DNA of 64,000 nucleotides from Echinimonas agarilytica (GCF_023703465.1 NZ_JAMQGP010000003.1:1-64000), one strand, 5' to 3'; shown: positions 36,376-45,951, counted from the first letter of the stretch. Notes: generated by a model not told the origin, from the sequence alone. Translations and numbers: made by a program.

Positions 36376-37647
36376 ATGAAAAAGGAAACGATTGCCCTTC
36401 ACGGCGGTTATGAAACAGACCCAACAACCAAATCTGTGGCTGTTCCTATTTATCAAACTGCGGCCTATGAATTTGATAGCGCTCAGCATGGCGCAGATTT
36501 ATTTGATTTAGCGGTACCCGGTAATATCTATACGCGCATCATGAATCCTACCAATGACGTGTTAGAGCAACGCATGGCAGCCATGGAAGGTGGCTTAGCT
36601 GCGCTGGTTGTGAGTTCAGGTATGGCGGCCATTAACTATGCCATTCAAACCCTTGCCAAAATGGGCGATAACATTGTTACAACGCCTCAACTGTATGGCG
36701 GAACTTACACTTTGTTTGCCCATATGTTGCCGAGCATGGGCATTGAAGTGAGGTTTGCTGCCAGCGATGCTGCGGCTGATCTCGAAGCGCTGATTGATGG
36801 CAAAACCAAAGCCGTTTTCTGTGAGACCATTGGCAATCCAGCCGGTAATATTGCCGATATCGAAGCCATCGCCAACGCGGCTCACCGTCATGGTGTCGCC
36901 GTCATTGTTGATAATACAGTTGCCACGCCTATGATCTGCTGCCCCATCGAATACGGAGCAGACATTGTGGTGCATTCGTTGACTAAATATGTGGGCGGTC
37001 ATGGCACTTCCATTGGTGGCGTGATCGTTGATTCTGGCAAGTTCCCTTGGGTTGAACATAAAACTCGTTACCCAGAATTTAATGAACCAGAACCTTCTTA
37101 CCACGGTGTTGTGTATACCGAAGCTTTTGCTGAGGCAGCCTATATTGGTCGCGCTCGAACGGTGCCATTGCGAAATACCGGTTCAGCTTTGTCACCTATG
37201 AATGCGTTTTTGATCATGCAAGGTTTAGAGACGCTCCCGTTGCGGATGGAACGACATTGTGAAAATGCGCAAGCCGTGGCGGAATACCTGCAACAACACG
37301 ATAAAGTAGAGTGGGTCAGTTACGGTGGATTGGAATCAGATGCAAATCACGCGATGGCCACTAAGTATTGTGATGGCAAGCCTGCATCATTGCTCACTTT
37401 TGGTATTAAAGGCGGTTTCGATGCGGGTGTTAAGTTTTATGATCAGTTAGCGGTGATTAAACGTTTGGTGAATATTGGCGATGCGAAGTCGTTGGCCTGT
37501 CACCCTGCATCTACCACTCACCGCCAGTTGTCTGAAGAAGAGCAACTAAAAGCTGGTGTTAAACCTGAGTCGTTACGTATTTGTGTGGGCATCGAACATA
37601 TCGATGACATCATTGCAGATTTAGAGCAGTCTTTTAACGCGGTATAA
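36376..37647 (+). CDS. metY: O-acetylhomoserine sulfhydrylase / aminocarboxypropyltransferase
   Basis: PLP enzyme of the Cys/Met metabolism family that makes homocysteine (or methionine) from O-acetylhomoserine and sulfide (or methanethiol). From the ATG at 36376, which has TAGGTGGA upstream, it is 423 residues, the usual MetY length. The PLP lysine is K204 in VVHSLTKYVGGHG. The PLP phosphate and stacking motifs SSGMAA and QLYGGTY are present, as is the C-terminal SLACHPASTTHRQLS. It has its own terminator and appears monocistronic. A methionine gamma-lyase is a less likely alternative because of its length. Confidence 0.9.
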   Translation: MKKETIALHGGYETDPTTKSVAVPIYQTAAYEFDSAQHGADLFDLAVPGNIYTRIMNPTNDVLEQRMAAMEGGLAALVVSSGMAAINYAIQTLAKMGDNIVTTPQLYGGTYTLFAHMLPSMGIEVRFAASDAAADLEALIDGKTKAVFCETIGNPAGNIADIEAIANAAHRHGVAVIVDNTVATPMICCPIEYGADIVVHSLTKYVGGHGTSIGGVIVDSGKFPWVEHKTRYPEFNEPEPSYHGVVYTEAFAEAAYIGRARTVPLRNTGSALSPMNAFLIMQGLETLPLRMERHCENAQAVAEYLQQHDKVEWVSYGGLESDANHAMATKYCDGKPASLLTFGIKGGFDAGVKFYDQLAVIKRLVNIGDAKSLACHPASTTHRQLSEEEQLKAGVKPESLRICVGIEHIDDIIADLEQSFNAV

Positions 37648-37666
37648 GTGTCATCACCGTGCACCT

Positions 37667-37699
37667 AAAAGCCTCGAAGTAACCCTTCGGGGCTTTTTG
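37667..37699 (+). terminator. metY terminator
   Basis: AAAAGCCTCGAAG pairs with the TTCG-GGGCTTTT side around a short loop and ends in TTTTT. It starts 20 bases after the metY stop. Its T-run overlaps the start of a TTTGCA dyad at 37696. Confidence 0.8.
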
Positions 37700-37724
37700 C
37701 ATTGTGCCATTAGCATGATGCGAA
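37696..37724 (+). promoter_or_regulatory. two abutting SypG-element-like dyads upstream of the LruC operon
   Basis: 37696-37710 reads TTTGCATTGTGCCAT and 37710-37724 reads TTAGCATGATGCGAA. The second is a complete TTNGCA-N3-TGCNAA dyad; the first lacks the final AA. They begin 63 and 49 bp before the -24 element at 37759. The same dyad stands before four other promoters of this region. Confidence 0.5.
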
Positions 37725-37758
37725 ATGCATGGCTTTAAGCTCGTTCGCAAATTGCAAT

Positions 37759-37774
37759 TGGGCTAATTTTTGCG
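37759..37774 (+). promoter_or_regulatory. candidate sigma-54 promoter of the LruC operon (weak)
   Basis: TGGGCTAATTTTTGCG has GG and GC 12 bases apart and an intact TTTGC -12 half, but the -24 half is TGGGC instead of TGGCA. The predicted start of transcription is about 80 bases before the LruC-protein ATG. It is the weakest of the seven. Confidence 0.5.
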
Positions 37775-37866
37775 GTAAAAATTCAATGTTTTTTCATTAA
37801 AAACAGACGATTAAAAAATGGGTCTAGTCCTTGCTTTGTCTATTGTAGGCAGACATTGGAGGCCCT

Positions 37867-40017
37867 ATGACTCACTCACTCAAACTTCTTGCAGCGCTGG
37901 TCGCAGCGCAGTGCGCCACCGTAGCAATACCTGCGCATGCCGCCCCATTTTCATCGTGTCCGACTCAGGCATTTTTAATCCAAAAAACAGAAGCCGAGCT
38001 GTTTGGCGTAAACTTAGCGACGGGCTTCTATTCAAGCTTATCAAATGATTTAGGAACCAGCGGCAAGCTCAATGCCATGGGATTCAATTTTCATGATGAT
38101 TACCTTTATGCGTGGTCCAATGAGTTTGGCACTTTGGCGCGTATTGGTGCCGACTTTCAAATAGAGCCGTTGGCTTTAACAGGCACAGCACCAGCCGCCT
38201 CGTTTTATGTGGGCGATGTGGCAGTGTCTCACAATACGTATTACGCCTACCGCAAGGGCAGCGGATATTTAGGGCTATTCAGTATTAATCTGGACCCCAC
38301 GTCTGCTGACTACCTTCAATGGCATCAAGTGATTGATGGCGTATCGCTCAACCTGAACATCTTCGATTTTGCCTTTCATCCAGACAATGAACTGCTTTAC
38401 AGCGTGGACAATAAAGGCGTTCTTTGGCAGATCGACTGGCAATCTGGAGCGGCTATATCGAAAGGGAACGTCGGTCAGACGGGTACCTTTGGCGCAGTTT
38501 ATTTTGATGTGGATGGATTTTTGTACATCAGCCGAAATTCAGATGGTTTAATTTTCAAAATCGATCCTACTTCTAATAGCCCTGCGGCTGAGCAATATGC
38601 GCAGGGCCCAGCTTCGGGCAATAACGACGGTGCGCGTTGCGCCATTGCGCCAGTCGTGGATGTCAATGACACCACTATTGACTACGGAGATGCGCCAGAA
38701 AGCTTTGGTACCTCACTGCTCACCAATGGCGCTCGTCATCAGTTAGTTACCGGTGGAATCCGCTTGGGACGTAAGGTTGATGGCGAGATCGATGGTCAAC
38801 CTTACCCGCTTAGTGATGATACCGGCCGCCCAACAGATGATGAAGACGGCATTTCATTTGTGACGGGTTTGCAAACCGGAATGGATTTCATTGTGTCAGC
38901 AGAATCTTCAGCAAACGGCCTGCTAAACGCGTGGATTGATTTTAATGGCAATGGCCAATTCGATGCCAACGAACAAGTGTTGAATGATGCAGATGTGGTG
39001 ACCGGTGATAATGTCTTCTTACTCAGCGTTCCAGAATCAGCGGTCACCGGCGATGTTTGGTCTCGTTTTAGGATTTCCACCGATGGCCAAAACCAAGCCA
39101 TCGGGGGGGCTCCAGACGGTGAGGTGGAAGATTATGAAATTCTTATATCCGATCAAGGTACTCAAGTGAGCTACTACCCATCACCTGAAGGTCGGGCAAC
39201 AGTCGCATTTGAAGATAACTGGCCAGCAGCCGGAGATTACGATCTCAATGATTTAATTGTGCAATTGCAAACACGAGTAGTGAGTTATGCCGACGGCACC
39301 ACCGCTAGAGTCGAGCTGATCGGTGATGTAGTAGCGATGGGAGCAAGCTATCACAATGGCTTAGCTATTCGTTTGCCGGGCATCAGTCCGAGTCAAATCG
39401 ACACCGATCTTATTCGCTTCGAGATCAATGGCGAACTTCAAACTCAGCCTTTGCTTGAAACCGGAACCGATGAAGTCATTGCGATTATTGCCCCTGATGT
39501 ACGCACATATCTAAATATAGATGGCACGTGTGACTTTTACCGTACGCAAAGTGACTGTGCAGGTTCGGGGCAATTGCAATTTAGAGTGTATTTACCGTTT
39601 GAGGATGGCTCTAATGCGCCTGTTACCCAAGTGTCGAGCTTGCCTCAAGCGCCGTTTGACCCTTTTATTTTCGCGACTTCAAATGCCCGTTTACCGTTGT
39701 TTAGCGAATCTCCGGGGCGTGGTTTAGAAATTCATTTGAAAAACCAAGTCGCTACAGATTTTGCCAATACCGCATTGTGGAGCACTGAGGATGACGCATC
39801 GGACGCGGCTCAACAACTGTTCTACCAAAATGTCAGCGGCATGCCTTGGGCGATATTGATCCCATACAGCTGGCAACACCCTTTTGAGCGCATTGATGTG
39901 AGCTCAGCATACCCTCAATTTGTCGGTTACGCCCAAAGTTCAGGCACCGAAAATGTGAGTTGGTATTTGCCCGAAAATGCTCGCACCGAGCTGCTTTACA
40001 ACGAATCAGGAGAGTAA
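37867..40017 (+). CDS. secreted LruC-domain protein with DUF6923 and GEVEDY regions
   Basis: A 716-residue exported protein. The signal peptide is 1 to about 25 (IPAHA-AP). A DUF6923-like beta-propeller segment (FLIQKTEAELFGVNLATG..., about 34-260) comes first. A GEVEDYEI region near 280-430 holds a calcium-type DFNGNGQFDANE loop. The C-terminal LruC domain starts around VAFEDNWPAAGDYDLNDLIVQ. Such proteins are secreted or cell-surface proteins in marine Vibrio and Alteromonas relatives; function is unestablished. It heads an operon with a Gly-rich lipoprotein and a glycosyltransferase and lies behind a candidate sigma-54 promoter, so I infer a role in the exopolysaccharide matrix. Confidence 0.82.
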   Translation: MTHSLKLLAALVAAQCATVAIPAHAAPFSSCPTQAFLIQKTEAELFGVNLATGFYSSLSNDLGTSGKLNAMGFNFHDDYLYAWSNEFGTLARIGADFQIEPLALTGTAPAASFYVGDVAVSHNTYYAYRKGSGYLGLFSINLDPTSADYLQWHQVIDGVSLNLNIFDFAFHPDNELLYSVDNKGVLWQIDWQSGAAISKGNVGQTGTFGAVYFDVDGFLYISRNSDGLIFKIDPTSNSPAAEQYAQGPASGNNDGARCAIAPVVDVNDTTIDYGDAPESFGTSLLTNGARHQLVTGGIRLGRKVDGEIDGQPYPLSDDTGRPTDDEDGISFVTGLQTGMDFIVSAESSANGLLNAWIDFNGNGQFDANEQVLNDADVVTGDNVFLLSVPESAVTGDVWSRFRISTDGQNQAIGGAPDGEVEDYEILISDQGTQVSYYPSPEGRATVAFEDNWPAAGDYDLNDLIVQLQTRVVSYADGTTARVELIGDVVAMGASYHNGLAIRLPGISPSQIDTDLIRFEINGELQTQPLLETGTDEVIAIIAPDVRTYLNIDGTCDFYRTQSDCAGSGQLQFRVYLPFEDGSNAPVTQVSSLPQAPFDPFIFATSNARLPLFSESPGRGLEIHLKNQVATDFANTALWSTEDDASDAAQQLFYQNVSGMPWAILIPYSWQHPFERIDVSSAYPQFVGYAQSSGTENVSWYLPENARTELLYNESGE

Positions 40018-40019
40018 TC

Positions 40020-40661
40020 ATGAAATCACTTATTTGGATGGGCCCACTTACTCTGTCTGTTTTAGTCGGATGTGGTGGAGGTGGTGGCGGATCAAGTTCG
40101 AGTTCAGCGCCAGTGACTCCCGCCGCGGCATCCACTACCGCTGAAACTCCGTCATCGACTTCACCTGAACCCGCAGCAGTTGCCGCCGAAGCCGAAATCG
40201 AAACCGAAGCTAGCGCTGTCACAGTAATAGAAACTGAGATTGAAACGAGTGCTCAAGAGGAAATATCTGATGAAAATGAGAATGAAATTGAAGTGGTTGC
40301 AGCAACAGAACAAACCGAAAGTACCGAAGCCGTCGATATTACAAATTTACAAGTAGAGCCTGACTTTAACTTCACGAATGAGCAAAGCGTTCAAGTTCAA
40401 GTCGCTTACCCAATCGCATCGCAATCGAGTTATTACCTCAATTTGTGCAGTGAGTGGAAAGACCAAGCGCAAACACAATTGAATTACGGCAGCTGCATGT
40501 GGCGCGGATTTATGGGGAGCGAGCAGTTATCGATGGCAATGAATGTACCGGCGCATCAGCAGCAGATCATTGCTGAGCTTTGGGAAATCCAAAACGGCAG
40601 TTATACCGTGATGCGCCAATCGTATGATATTTCTTCCTCGACCATCAGCTTTAATTTCTAA
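40020..40661 (+). CDS. Gly/Ser-rich acidic lipoprotein
   Basis: A 213-residue predicted lipoprotein. Lipobox LVGC is followed by GGGGGGSSSSS, then a low-complexity acidic Thr/Glu/Ala linker (residues about 30-120) and a C-terminal domain with NLCSEWKDQAQTQLNYGSCMWRGF, whose two Cys may form a disulfide. The start at 40020 is 2 bp after the LruC-protein stop, so the two are translationally coupled and probably work together at the cell surface. No known family recognised. Confidence 0.75.
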   Translation: MKSLIWMGPLTLSVLVGCGGGGGGSSSSSAPVTPAAASTTAETPSSTSPEPAAVAAEAEIETEASAVTVIETEIETSAQEEISDENENEIEVVAATEQTESTEAVDITNLQVEPDFNFTNEQSVQVQVAYPIASQSSYYLNLCSEWKDQAQTQLNYGSCMWRGFMGSEQLSMAMNVPAHQQQIIAELWEIQNGSYTVMRQSYDISSSTISFNF

Positions 40662-40672
40662 GGGGGTGAGCC

Positions 40673-41695
40673 ATGTGTGGAAAAGCAATTTGGTTAATGT
40701 TGGATAGCCGAAGTAATGGTGGAATCGAATCTCATGTGTGCGAGCTGGCAACAGCACTTCATCAACGAGGCCATCAAGTGTCGGTGGTCTTCTGGAAGCG
40801 TTACCACAAAGCGCACCCATTGGAAGTTACGCTACAGGAACGAGAGATCAACTGCGTGGTGCTCAAAGGCTCTATCCACTCTTATATGAAGGCGCTGCAA
40901 ACACATCAACCGGATATTGTACACACGCATGGTTACAAGGCGGGTATAGCGGCAAGGCTGTGTGCCAAATTTTATCACTATGCCGTTGTATCTAGTTTTC
41001 ATGCAGGAGAGCCAGGGCAGGGCAAGGTTAGAATTTACGATTGGCTAGACCGAGCTAGCGCGTCTTTTTCGGATCACCGCATTGCCGTCAGTCAAGGCGT
41101 AGCCGAACGGTTACCAGCAGCGACGGAGGTGATCCAAAATTTTGTAACTTTGCCCAATGACATCGAACGAACTCAAGATTACCTAGGAGAAGTGGCTTTT
41201 GTCGGACGGTTAAGCCATGAAAAAGCACCCGACCGTTTTATTGCTTTGGCGATGGTGCACCCTGAATTGAAATTCGTTGTTTATGGAGACGGCCCTATGG
41301 CAGATCAACTAAGGCAATCTGCGCCTTCAAATGTGTACTTTAAAGGCATGGTTGAGGACATGTCTCGGCATTGGAAACACATTGGATTACTGTGTATGCC
41401 GAGCCGGTTTGAGGGGCTTCCATTGGCTGCTCTGGAAGCATTATCACATGGTATTCCTGTATTGGCAGCGCCAGTGGGAGGGTTGAAGTCATTGATTTGT
41501 GATGACGTGAATGGCTGGTTGGTGGATGGAACCGACCAAGAGCGTTGGCACTCGCACATCGATCACTGGACGAGCATAAGCGCAGGTCAGCGAAGCGCCA
41601 TGTCGTTGCGATCTCGGTTGCTGATCGCTAAACACTATTCACCTGATGCGATACTTCCTAAATTTGAGTCCATATATGGACAAGTGGCGGGCTAG
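40673..41695 (+). CDS. family 4 glycosyltransferase
   Basis: A 340-residue GT-B enzyme. N-terminal acceptor domain with SNGGIESHVCELATALHQRGHQVSVV and HTHGYKAGIAAR. C-terminal GT1/GT4 domain with FVGRLSHEKAPDRF and the EX7E-type FEGLPLAALEALSHGIPVLAAPVGG. A strong AAGGGGGTGAG ribosome-binding site precedes the ATG. It is third in the LruC operon, 11 bp after the lipoprotein, so it probably adds a sugar to the polysaccharide of this locus. Donor and acceptor unknown. Confidence 0.87.
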   Translation: MCGKAIWLMLDSRSNGGIESHVCELATALHQRGHQVSVVFWKRYHKAHPLEVTLQEREINCVVLKGSIHSYMKALQTHQPDIVHTHGYKAGIAARLCAKFYHYAVVSSFHAGEPGQGKVRIYDWLDRASASFSDHRIAVSQGVAERLPAATEVIQNFVTLPNDIERTQDYLGEVAFVGRLSHEKAPDRFIALAMVHPELKFVVYGDGPMADQLRQSAPSNVYFKGMVEDMSRHWKHIGLLCMPSRFEGLPLAALEALSHGIPVLAAPVGGLKSLICDDVNGWLVDGTDQERWHSHIDHWTSISAGQRSAMSLRSRLLIAKHYSPDAILPKFESIYGQVAG

Positions 41696-41701
41696 TGCGG
41701 C

Positions 41702-41738
41702 CATGCAGACAGCAGAATAGTTCATTGCTGCCTGCATG
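41702..41738. terminator. hairpin between convergent glycosyltransferase and RND genes
   Basis: CATGCAG-A-CAGCA pairs with TGCTG-C-CTGCATG over 12 bp with one mismatch. It lies between two convergent stop codons, as expected for a bidirectional terminator, though neither side has a good T-run. Confidence 0.5.
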
Positions 41739-41745
41739 AGGGGAC

Positions 41746-44700
41746 TTACTGATGGTCTGCCTTACCAAGTTTACGGAAACTCACCTTGAAGAAGATGCTG
41801 TATAGCACCGGCACGGCGATTAACGTCAAAATCGTAGCAAAGGTCAAACCGCCCATAATCGTCACTGACATGTCTGCAAAAAATGCATCAGACAACAACG
41901 GTGCCATTCCCAAAATGGTGGTGATGGCTGCCAATGATACAGGTCTCAAACGGCTCAAGCTGGCTTCAACAATGGCCACATGCTTGGCTTTGCCTTCTTC
42001 AATTTGAAGGTCGATCTCTTCGATTAACACAATCGCATTTTTGATCATCATGCCGAACAAACTCAAGAAACCGAGCAGCGACATGAAGCCGAATGGCATG
42101 TCTGTCAGTAGTAAACCGCTGACAACTCCCACCACTGCCATAGGCACGATGAGCCAAATAATGAGTGGTTGCCGTACTTTGCCAAACAGCAATACGGTGA
42201 CTAGAAACATCACTAGGAAGCTTAGAGGTAAGCCGCCTCCAAGCGCTTTTTGAGCATCTCGAGAGGACTCATACTCGCCACCCCATTCGAGGTGATAGCC
42301 GTTCGGTAGCTCAATGGCTTCTATGGCATTTTGAACTTTCGCTTGTGCCGCAGCGGCGGTATAGCTGCCACTGGGCTCGGCAAAGACACTGATGGTGCGA
42401 ATGCGATTTCGGCGCTGAATCAATACATCTTCACTGTTCAAGTCGATGGTCGACATGACTTGCGACATCGGAATATAGCGGCGTTGCTGCGCGCTCCAAA
42501 CTTGTGTGTCTCGCAGTGTATCAATAGTTGCATTGTTGGCATTGGGTACTTTGGCAACAATTTGATAATCGTAGTCCCCGTCGCGCAGTGTGCCAAGCTG
42601 CAAGCCGCTGGTGGCATATTGAATGGCGTCTGCAAAATCAGCTCGGGTGACACCGGCAACGCTGGCATTGTATTCATCATACTGAGGAACCAGTGTAATG
42701 GCCTTTTCGCGCCAGTTATGGCGAATATCTTGAATGCTCGATTCGCTATTCATGATGGCCATAGCTTGGTCTGCTGCATTTCTTAATATTTCATCATCAG
42801 GGCCTGAGAATCGGGCTTCAATTTTTGCGCTTGTGCCTGGGCCAAAAATAATTCTTTTGATGAAGAAATCAGCGCCCGGATCAATCGAATTGAGCTGCGG
42901 TTCAAGCGCCTTAGCGTAAGCATTGATGTCACTCTCTTGATGCATTCTGACCAAAAATAACCCGTAACTTTCGTTAGGCGATTCTGGCGCATAGGTAAGG
43001 GTGAAACGGTCTGCACCTCGGCCAATGAAGGTACTTACATTCTTCACTTTCTCACTGGACATAATGAGTGCTTCAACGTCTTTCATATAGTCTTCGGTGG
43101 TGCGAATATCGCGGTTTTGCGGTCCCCAATAATGAATGTAGAAAATAGGCGTGTTAGAAGGTGGGAAAAAGCCTTTTTTCACGTTACCGAAGTTGGCATA
43201 GGCGACAACTGTAATCACGATAAGCACAAAGATCGTGAGCCAGCGAAAGTGCAAAGCCCCCCTTAGTGCTTTGAGATAAGTGCGGTGAAATACCGAGTTT
43301 TCAGTGTCGTCTGATGGGGTGCTCGATTGCTGATAGAAGTACGATCCAAACAGCGGTGTTGCCGTGACGGCTAAGATCCAGCTCAGCATCAGCGAAATCA
43401 GCACAACGGCAAACAGAGAAAACAAGAATTCGCCGGTTTGGTCGTCCGACAAACCAATGCCAGAGAATGCAGCAATACCAATCACGGTGGCGCCAAGCAA
43501 AGGCCATTGAGTGCGTTTAACAATGAATGTGGCGGCTTCTCGCGCCGATTTGCCCTGTTGCATGCGCAGCATCATGCCTTCTGCCACCACAATGGCGTTG
43601 TCCACGAGCATTCCCATGGCGATCACCATTGCGCCTAATGAAATACGTTGCAGTTGCAGCGAAAACAACCACATGATCAAGATGGTGCCCATTACCGTGA
43701 GCAACAACACTGAGCCTACAACAATCCCAGAACGCCAACCCATGAATAAACAAAGTGTGAGTGTCACAACAATGACCGAGAGTTCGAGGTTATAGATAAA
43801 CCCATCGACGGATTCGTCTACCACTTTGGCTTGATCATAAATAGCATCGAGCGTGATGCCAGCAGGTAGACGTGTCAGTAGTTCATTGACTTTGTGTTGA
43901 ACGGCTGTTCCGACCTCGACGATATTTACGTCATTATTCGCCGCAACAGCTAAAGTGACTGCCGAATGGCCTTGGTAACGGACTAAATTCGGCTGTACTT
44001 CCGTTGGCTCGATACTGAGTTTGGCGAAATCTTGAATGCGGATGGTGGCATTACTGCCGGGAACGGCCAGCATTAAGTTACCAATTTCCTGCAAATGATT
44101 GGAAGCTGACTCAATTGGAATACGAATTTTGCTACCGTCAACAATCATACGTCCGCTATTGAACGGTCGGAGATTGTATTGCAGTAGCGCGGCTACATCA
44201 GGGAACGATAGACCTAAGCCTGCAATATGATTGGGATCCATTTCAGCCACGATTTGCTCTTGAATGACGCCATTCACTTCAACTTTGGCAACACCCGGTA
44301 CCATCAATAGATCGCGCCGAATGATGCGCGAGAATTCACGTAACTGATACGGAGTAAAGTCAGGTGCAGTCAGGGCATAGTAGAGCCCAAACACTTCTCC
44401 AAAATCATCAATAACTTGTGGCGACTGGGCGCCATTGGGTAACGATGGAGCCATATCGCTGAGACGTTTTCTAAGTTCATCCCAAATTTGGGGTAGCTCA
44501 TCAGCATCGAAATTGGTTTTAATTTCAACGGTGATTTCAGACTGTCCGGGTTTCGATTTTGATGTGACACGCCGAAGTTGCGGCATTTGCTGAATCGCAA
44601 TCTCGACCGGTTCTGTGATTTCTTGTTCAACTTGTTCGGCATTCGCGCCGGGGTAGTTGGTGAGTACCTTGGCTTGTTTAATGGTAAATGCGGGATCTTC

Positions 44701-44805
44701 CAAGCGGCCAATGTTGCTTAGTCCTACCATGCCACCAATAAGGCAAATTAGAATTAAAAGCCAAGTGTTGACCGGTGTATTAATTGAATAGCGTGCAATG
44801 TCCAT
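41746..44805 (-). CDS. RND efflux transporter, inner-membrane permease
   Basis: A 1019-residue proton-driven resistance-nodulation-division pump with two large periplasmic loops and about 12 TM segments. Membrane-domain hallmarks are GAMVIAMGMLVDNAIVVAEG (TM4; the AcrB Asp-Asp pair is Asp-Asn here) and the second-half repeat GFLSLFGMMIKNAIVLIEEIDL. It is 8 bp downstream of the adaptor gene and so forms an operon with it. No outer-membrane TolC gene is adjacent. The DN variant suggests a subfamily different from AcrB; the substrate is unknown. Confidence 0.9.
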   Translation of the reverse strand: MDIARYSINTPVNTWLLILICLIGGMVGLSNIGRLEDPAFTIKQAKVLTNYPGANAEQVEQEITEPVEIAIQQMPQLRRVTSKSKPGQSEITVEIKTNFDADELPQIWDELRKRLSDMAPSLPNGAQSPQVIDDFGEVFGLYYALTAPDFTPYQLREFSRIIRRDLLMVPGVAKVEVNGVIQEQIVAEMDPNHIAGLGLSFPDVAALLQYNLRPFNSGRMIVDGSKIRIPIESASNHLQEIGNLMLAVPGSNATIRIQDFAKLSIEPTEVQPNLVRYQGHSAVTLAVAANNDVNIVEVGTAVQHKVNELLTRLPAGITLDAIYDQAKVVDESVDGFIYNLELSVIVVTLTLCLFMGWRSGIVVGSVLLLTVMGTILIMWLFSLQLQRISLGAMVIAMGMLVDNAIVVAEGMMLRMQQGKSAREAATFIVKRTQWPLLGATVIGIAAFSGIGLSDDQTGEFLFSLFAVVLISLMLSWILAVTATPLFGSYFYQQSSTPSDDTENSVFHRTYLKALRGALHFRWLTIFVLIVITVVAYANFGNVKKGFFPPSNTPIFYIHYWGPQNRDIRTTEDYMKDVEALIMSSEKVKNVSTFIGRGADRFTLTYAPESPNESYGLFLVRMHQESDINAYAKALEPQLNSIDPGADFFIKRIIFGPGTSAKIEARFSGPDDEILRNAADQAMAIMNSESSIQDIRHNWREKAITLVPQYDEYNASVAGVTRADFADAIQYATSGLQLGTLRDGDYDYQIVAKVPNANNATIDTLRDTQVWSAQQRRYIPMSQVMSTIDLNSEDVLIQRRNRIRTISVFAEPSGSYTAAAAQAKVQNAIEAIELPNGYHLEWGGEYESSRDAQKALGGGLPLSFLVMFLVTVLLFGKVRQPLIIWLIVPMAVVGVVSGLLLTDMPFGFMSLLGFLSLFGMMIKNAIVLIEEIDLQIEEGKAKHVAIVEASLSRLRPVSLAAITTILGMAPLLSDAFFADMSVTIMGGLTFATILTLIAVPVLYSIFFKVSFRKLGKADHQ

Positions 44806-44813
44806 AACGGCTG

Positions 44814-45875
44814 TTACTCCGTTACGTAAGGTTGGACGAGCATCGACTCAGACATTTGTGCAACGCCTGCGGATACGACTTGATCGCCCAATTCAATGCC
44901 GGAGCGAATCACCACAAGGTTGCCACTGGCCATGGCAATGTCTACTGGAGCTTGGTGAACCTGATGAGTTGTTTCATCGAATCGCCACACGTAAAAGCTC
45001 TTATCGGCAGCGGCCACTACAGCATTAATGGGGACCACAACACCACCATGGTGCTTAAGGTTAGTGACGTTCACTTCTACATAGGCGCGTAAGCCAGGAG
45101 TGAGATGTTCGTCTTGCGGTGCTTGCATCTCAAATAGAACTTTATAGGTTTGCGTGACAGGATCTGGTTCGGTGGTGTGTTCGATGTATTCAATGTCGTA
45201 GGTTTTGTTAATCGAGCCATTGATAATGGCTTTCGCGCTATTGATTTTATTACTGATATTGGCCGATAGAATGCGTTCAGGCACATTCAATTCGAAGCGA
45301 ATACGCGATACATCTTGCAGCCTTACCACAGCCGTTCCTGCGCTGATATATCGGTCGTTTTCAAGCAGTCGTTGGCTTATCAATGCATCAAAGGGGGCAA
45401 CCAGTTTGGTGTAGCTTAAATCTTGTTTGCTGTTTTCCAGATCAATTTGAGTGATATCAAATTGAGTTTGCGCATTGTCGAGATCGCGTTTAGCGGCGAG
45501 CTTCTTGCCATACAAAGACTTTATTCGTTCTAGCTCTAGTGTTGCTTGTTTGTGGAGTGCTTTGTTCTCGCGTACTTTTCGTTCAAATGGCGTGCTGTCC
45601 ATGGTGGCCAATAGATGGCCTTTTTTAACCATTTTTCCTTGTTTTAAATCGACAAAATTTAATCGCCCCGACACCTCAAAATTTAGTTCCACTGTTTTAA
45701 CCGGCTGGACGGTCGCAGGAAATTGATAAGAGTGGTCGGAGTTCGCTGGAATAACGGTGGTGAGTTGGACTACTCGAGGTGTCGTTTGAACATCTTCATT
45801 GCTACTTTCAGCCTCATCAGAGCAGCCGAACAGTAGAGTTAAAACAAAAAACAGAGGAAACAAGTAAAGCTTCAC
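44814..45875 (-). CDS. RND efflux periplasmic adaptor lipoprotein
   Basis: Membrane-fusion protein linking the RND pump to an outer-membrane channel. From the GTG at 45875 it has a clean lipoprotein signal, KLYLFPLFFVLTLLFGC with Cys17. Then come a barrel-sandwich (lipoyl-like) half (VELNFEVSGRLNFVDLKQGKMVKKGHLLATMD), a helical hairpin, the returning half (APFDALISQRLLENDRYI) and beta-barrel domains. An in-frame ATG at 45929 exists, but it falls inside the palindromic operator, so I prefer the GTG. Transcription is probably repressed by the divergent TetR protein. Confidence 0.87.
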   Translation of the reverse strand: MKLYLFPLFFVLTLLFGCSDEAESSNEDVQTTPRVVQLTTVIPANSDHSYQFPATVQPVKTVELNFEVSGRLNFVDLKQGKMVKKGHLLATMDSTPFERKVRENKALHKQATLELERIKSLYGKKLAAKRDLDNAQTQFDITQIDLENSKQDLSYTKLVAPFDALISQRLLENDRYISAGTAVVRLQDVSRIRFELNVPERILSANISNKINSAKAIINGSINKTYDIEYIEHTTEPDPVTQTYKVLFEMQAPQDEHLTPGLRAYVEVNVTNLKHHGGVVVPINAVVAAADKSFYVWRFDETTHQVHQAPVDIAMASGNLVVIRSGIELGDQVVSAGVAQMSESMLVQPYVTE

Positions 45876-45926
45876 GAAGCACGCTCGCAGATTGATGTGT
45901 ATAAGAAGGAAGTGTTGTGAAGTTAA

Positions 45927-45951
45927 CATATTTACAAAAAGTGTAAATATG
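45927..45951. promoter_or_regulatory. TetR-type operator between efflux operon and regulator
   Basis: CATATTTACA-AAAAG-TGTAAATATG is a perfect 10-bp inverted repeat with a 5-base spacer. It lies in the short region between the divergent adaptor and TetR genes, the standard place for autoregulated repressor binding. Confidence 0.8.

Noticed and set aside
36616-37104. Long antisense ORF inside metY
   Set aside because: A shadow of a strongly conserved coding frame, with no domain and no start context.
43438-43795. Antisense ORFs within the RND permease gene
   Set aside because: Typical shadows in a GC-balanced membrane protein gene. No independent support.
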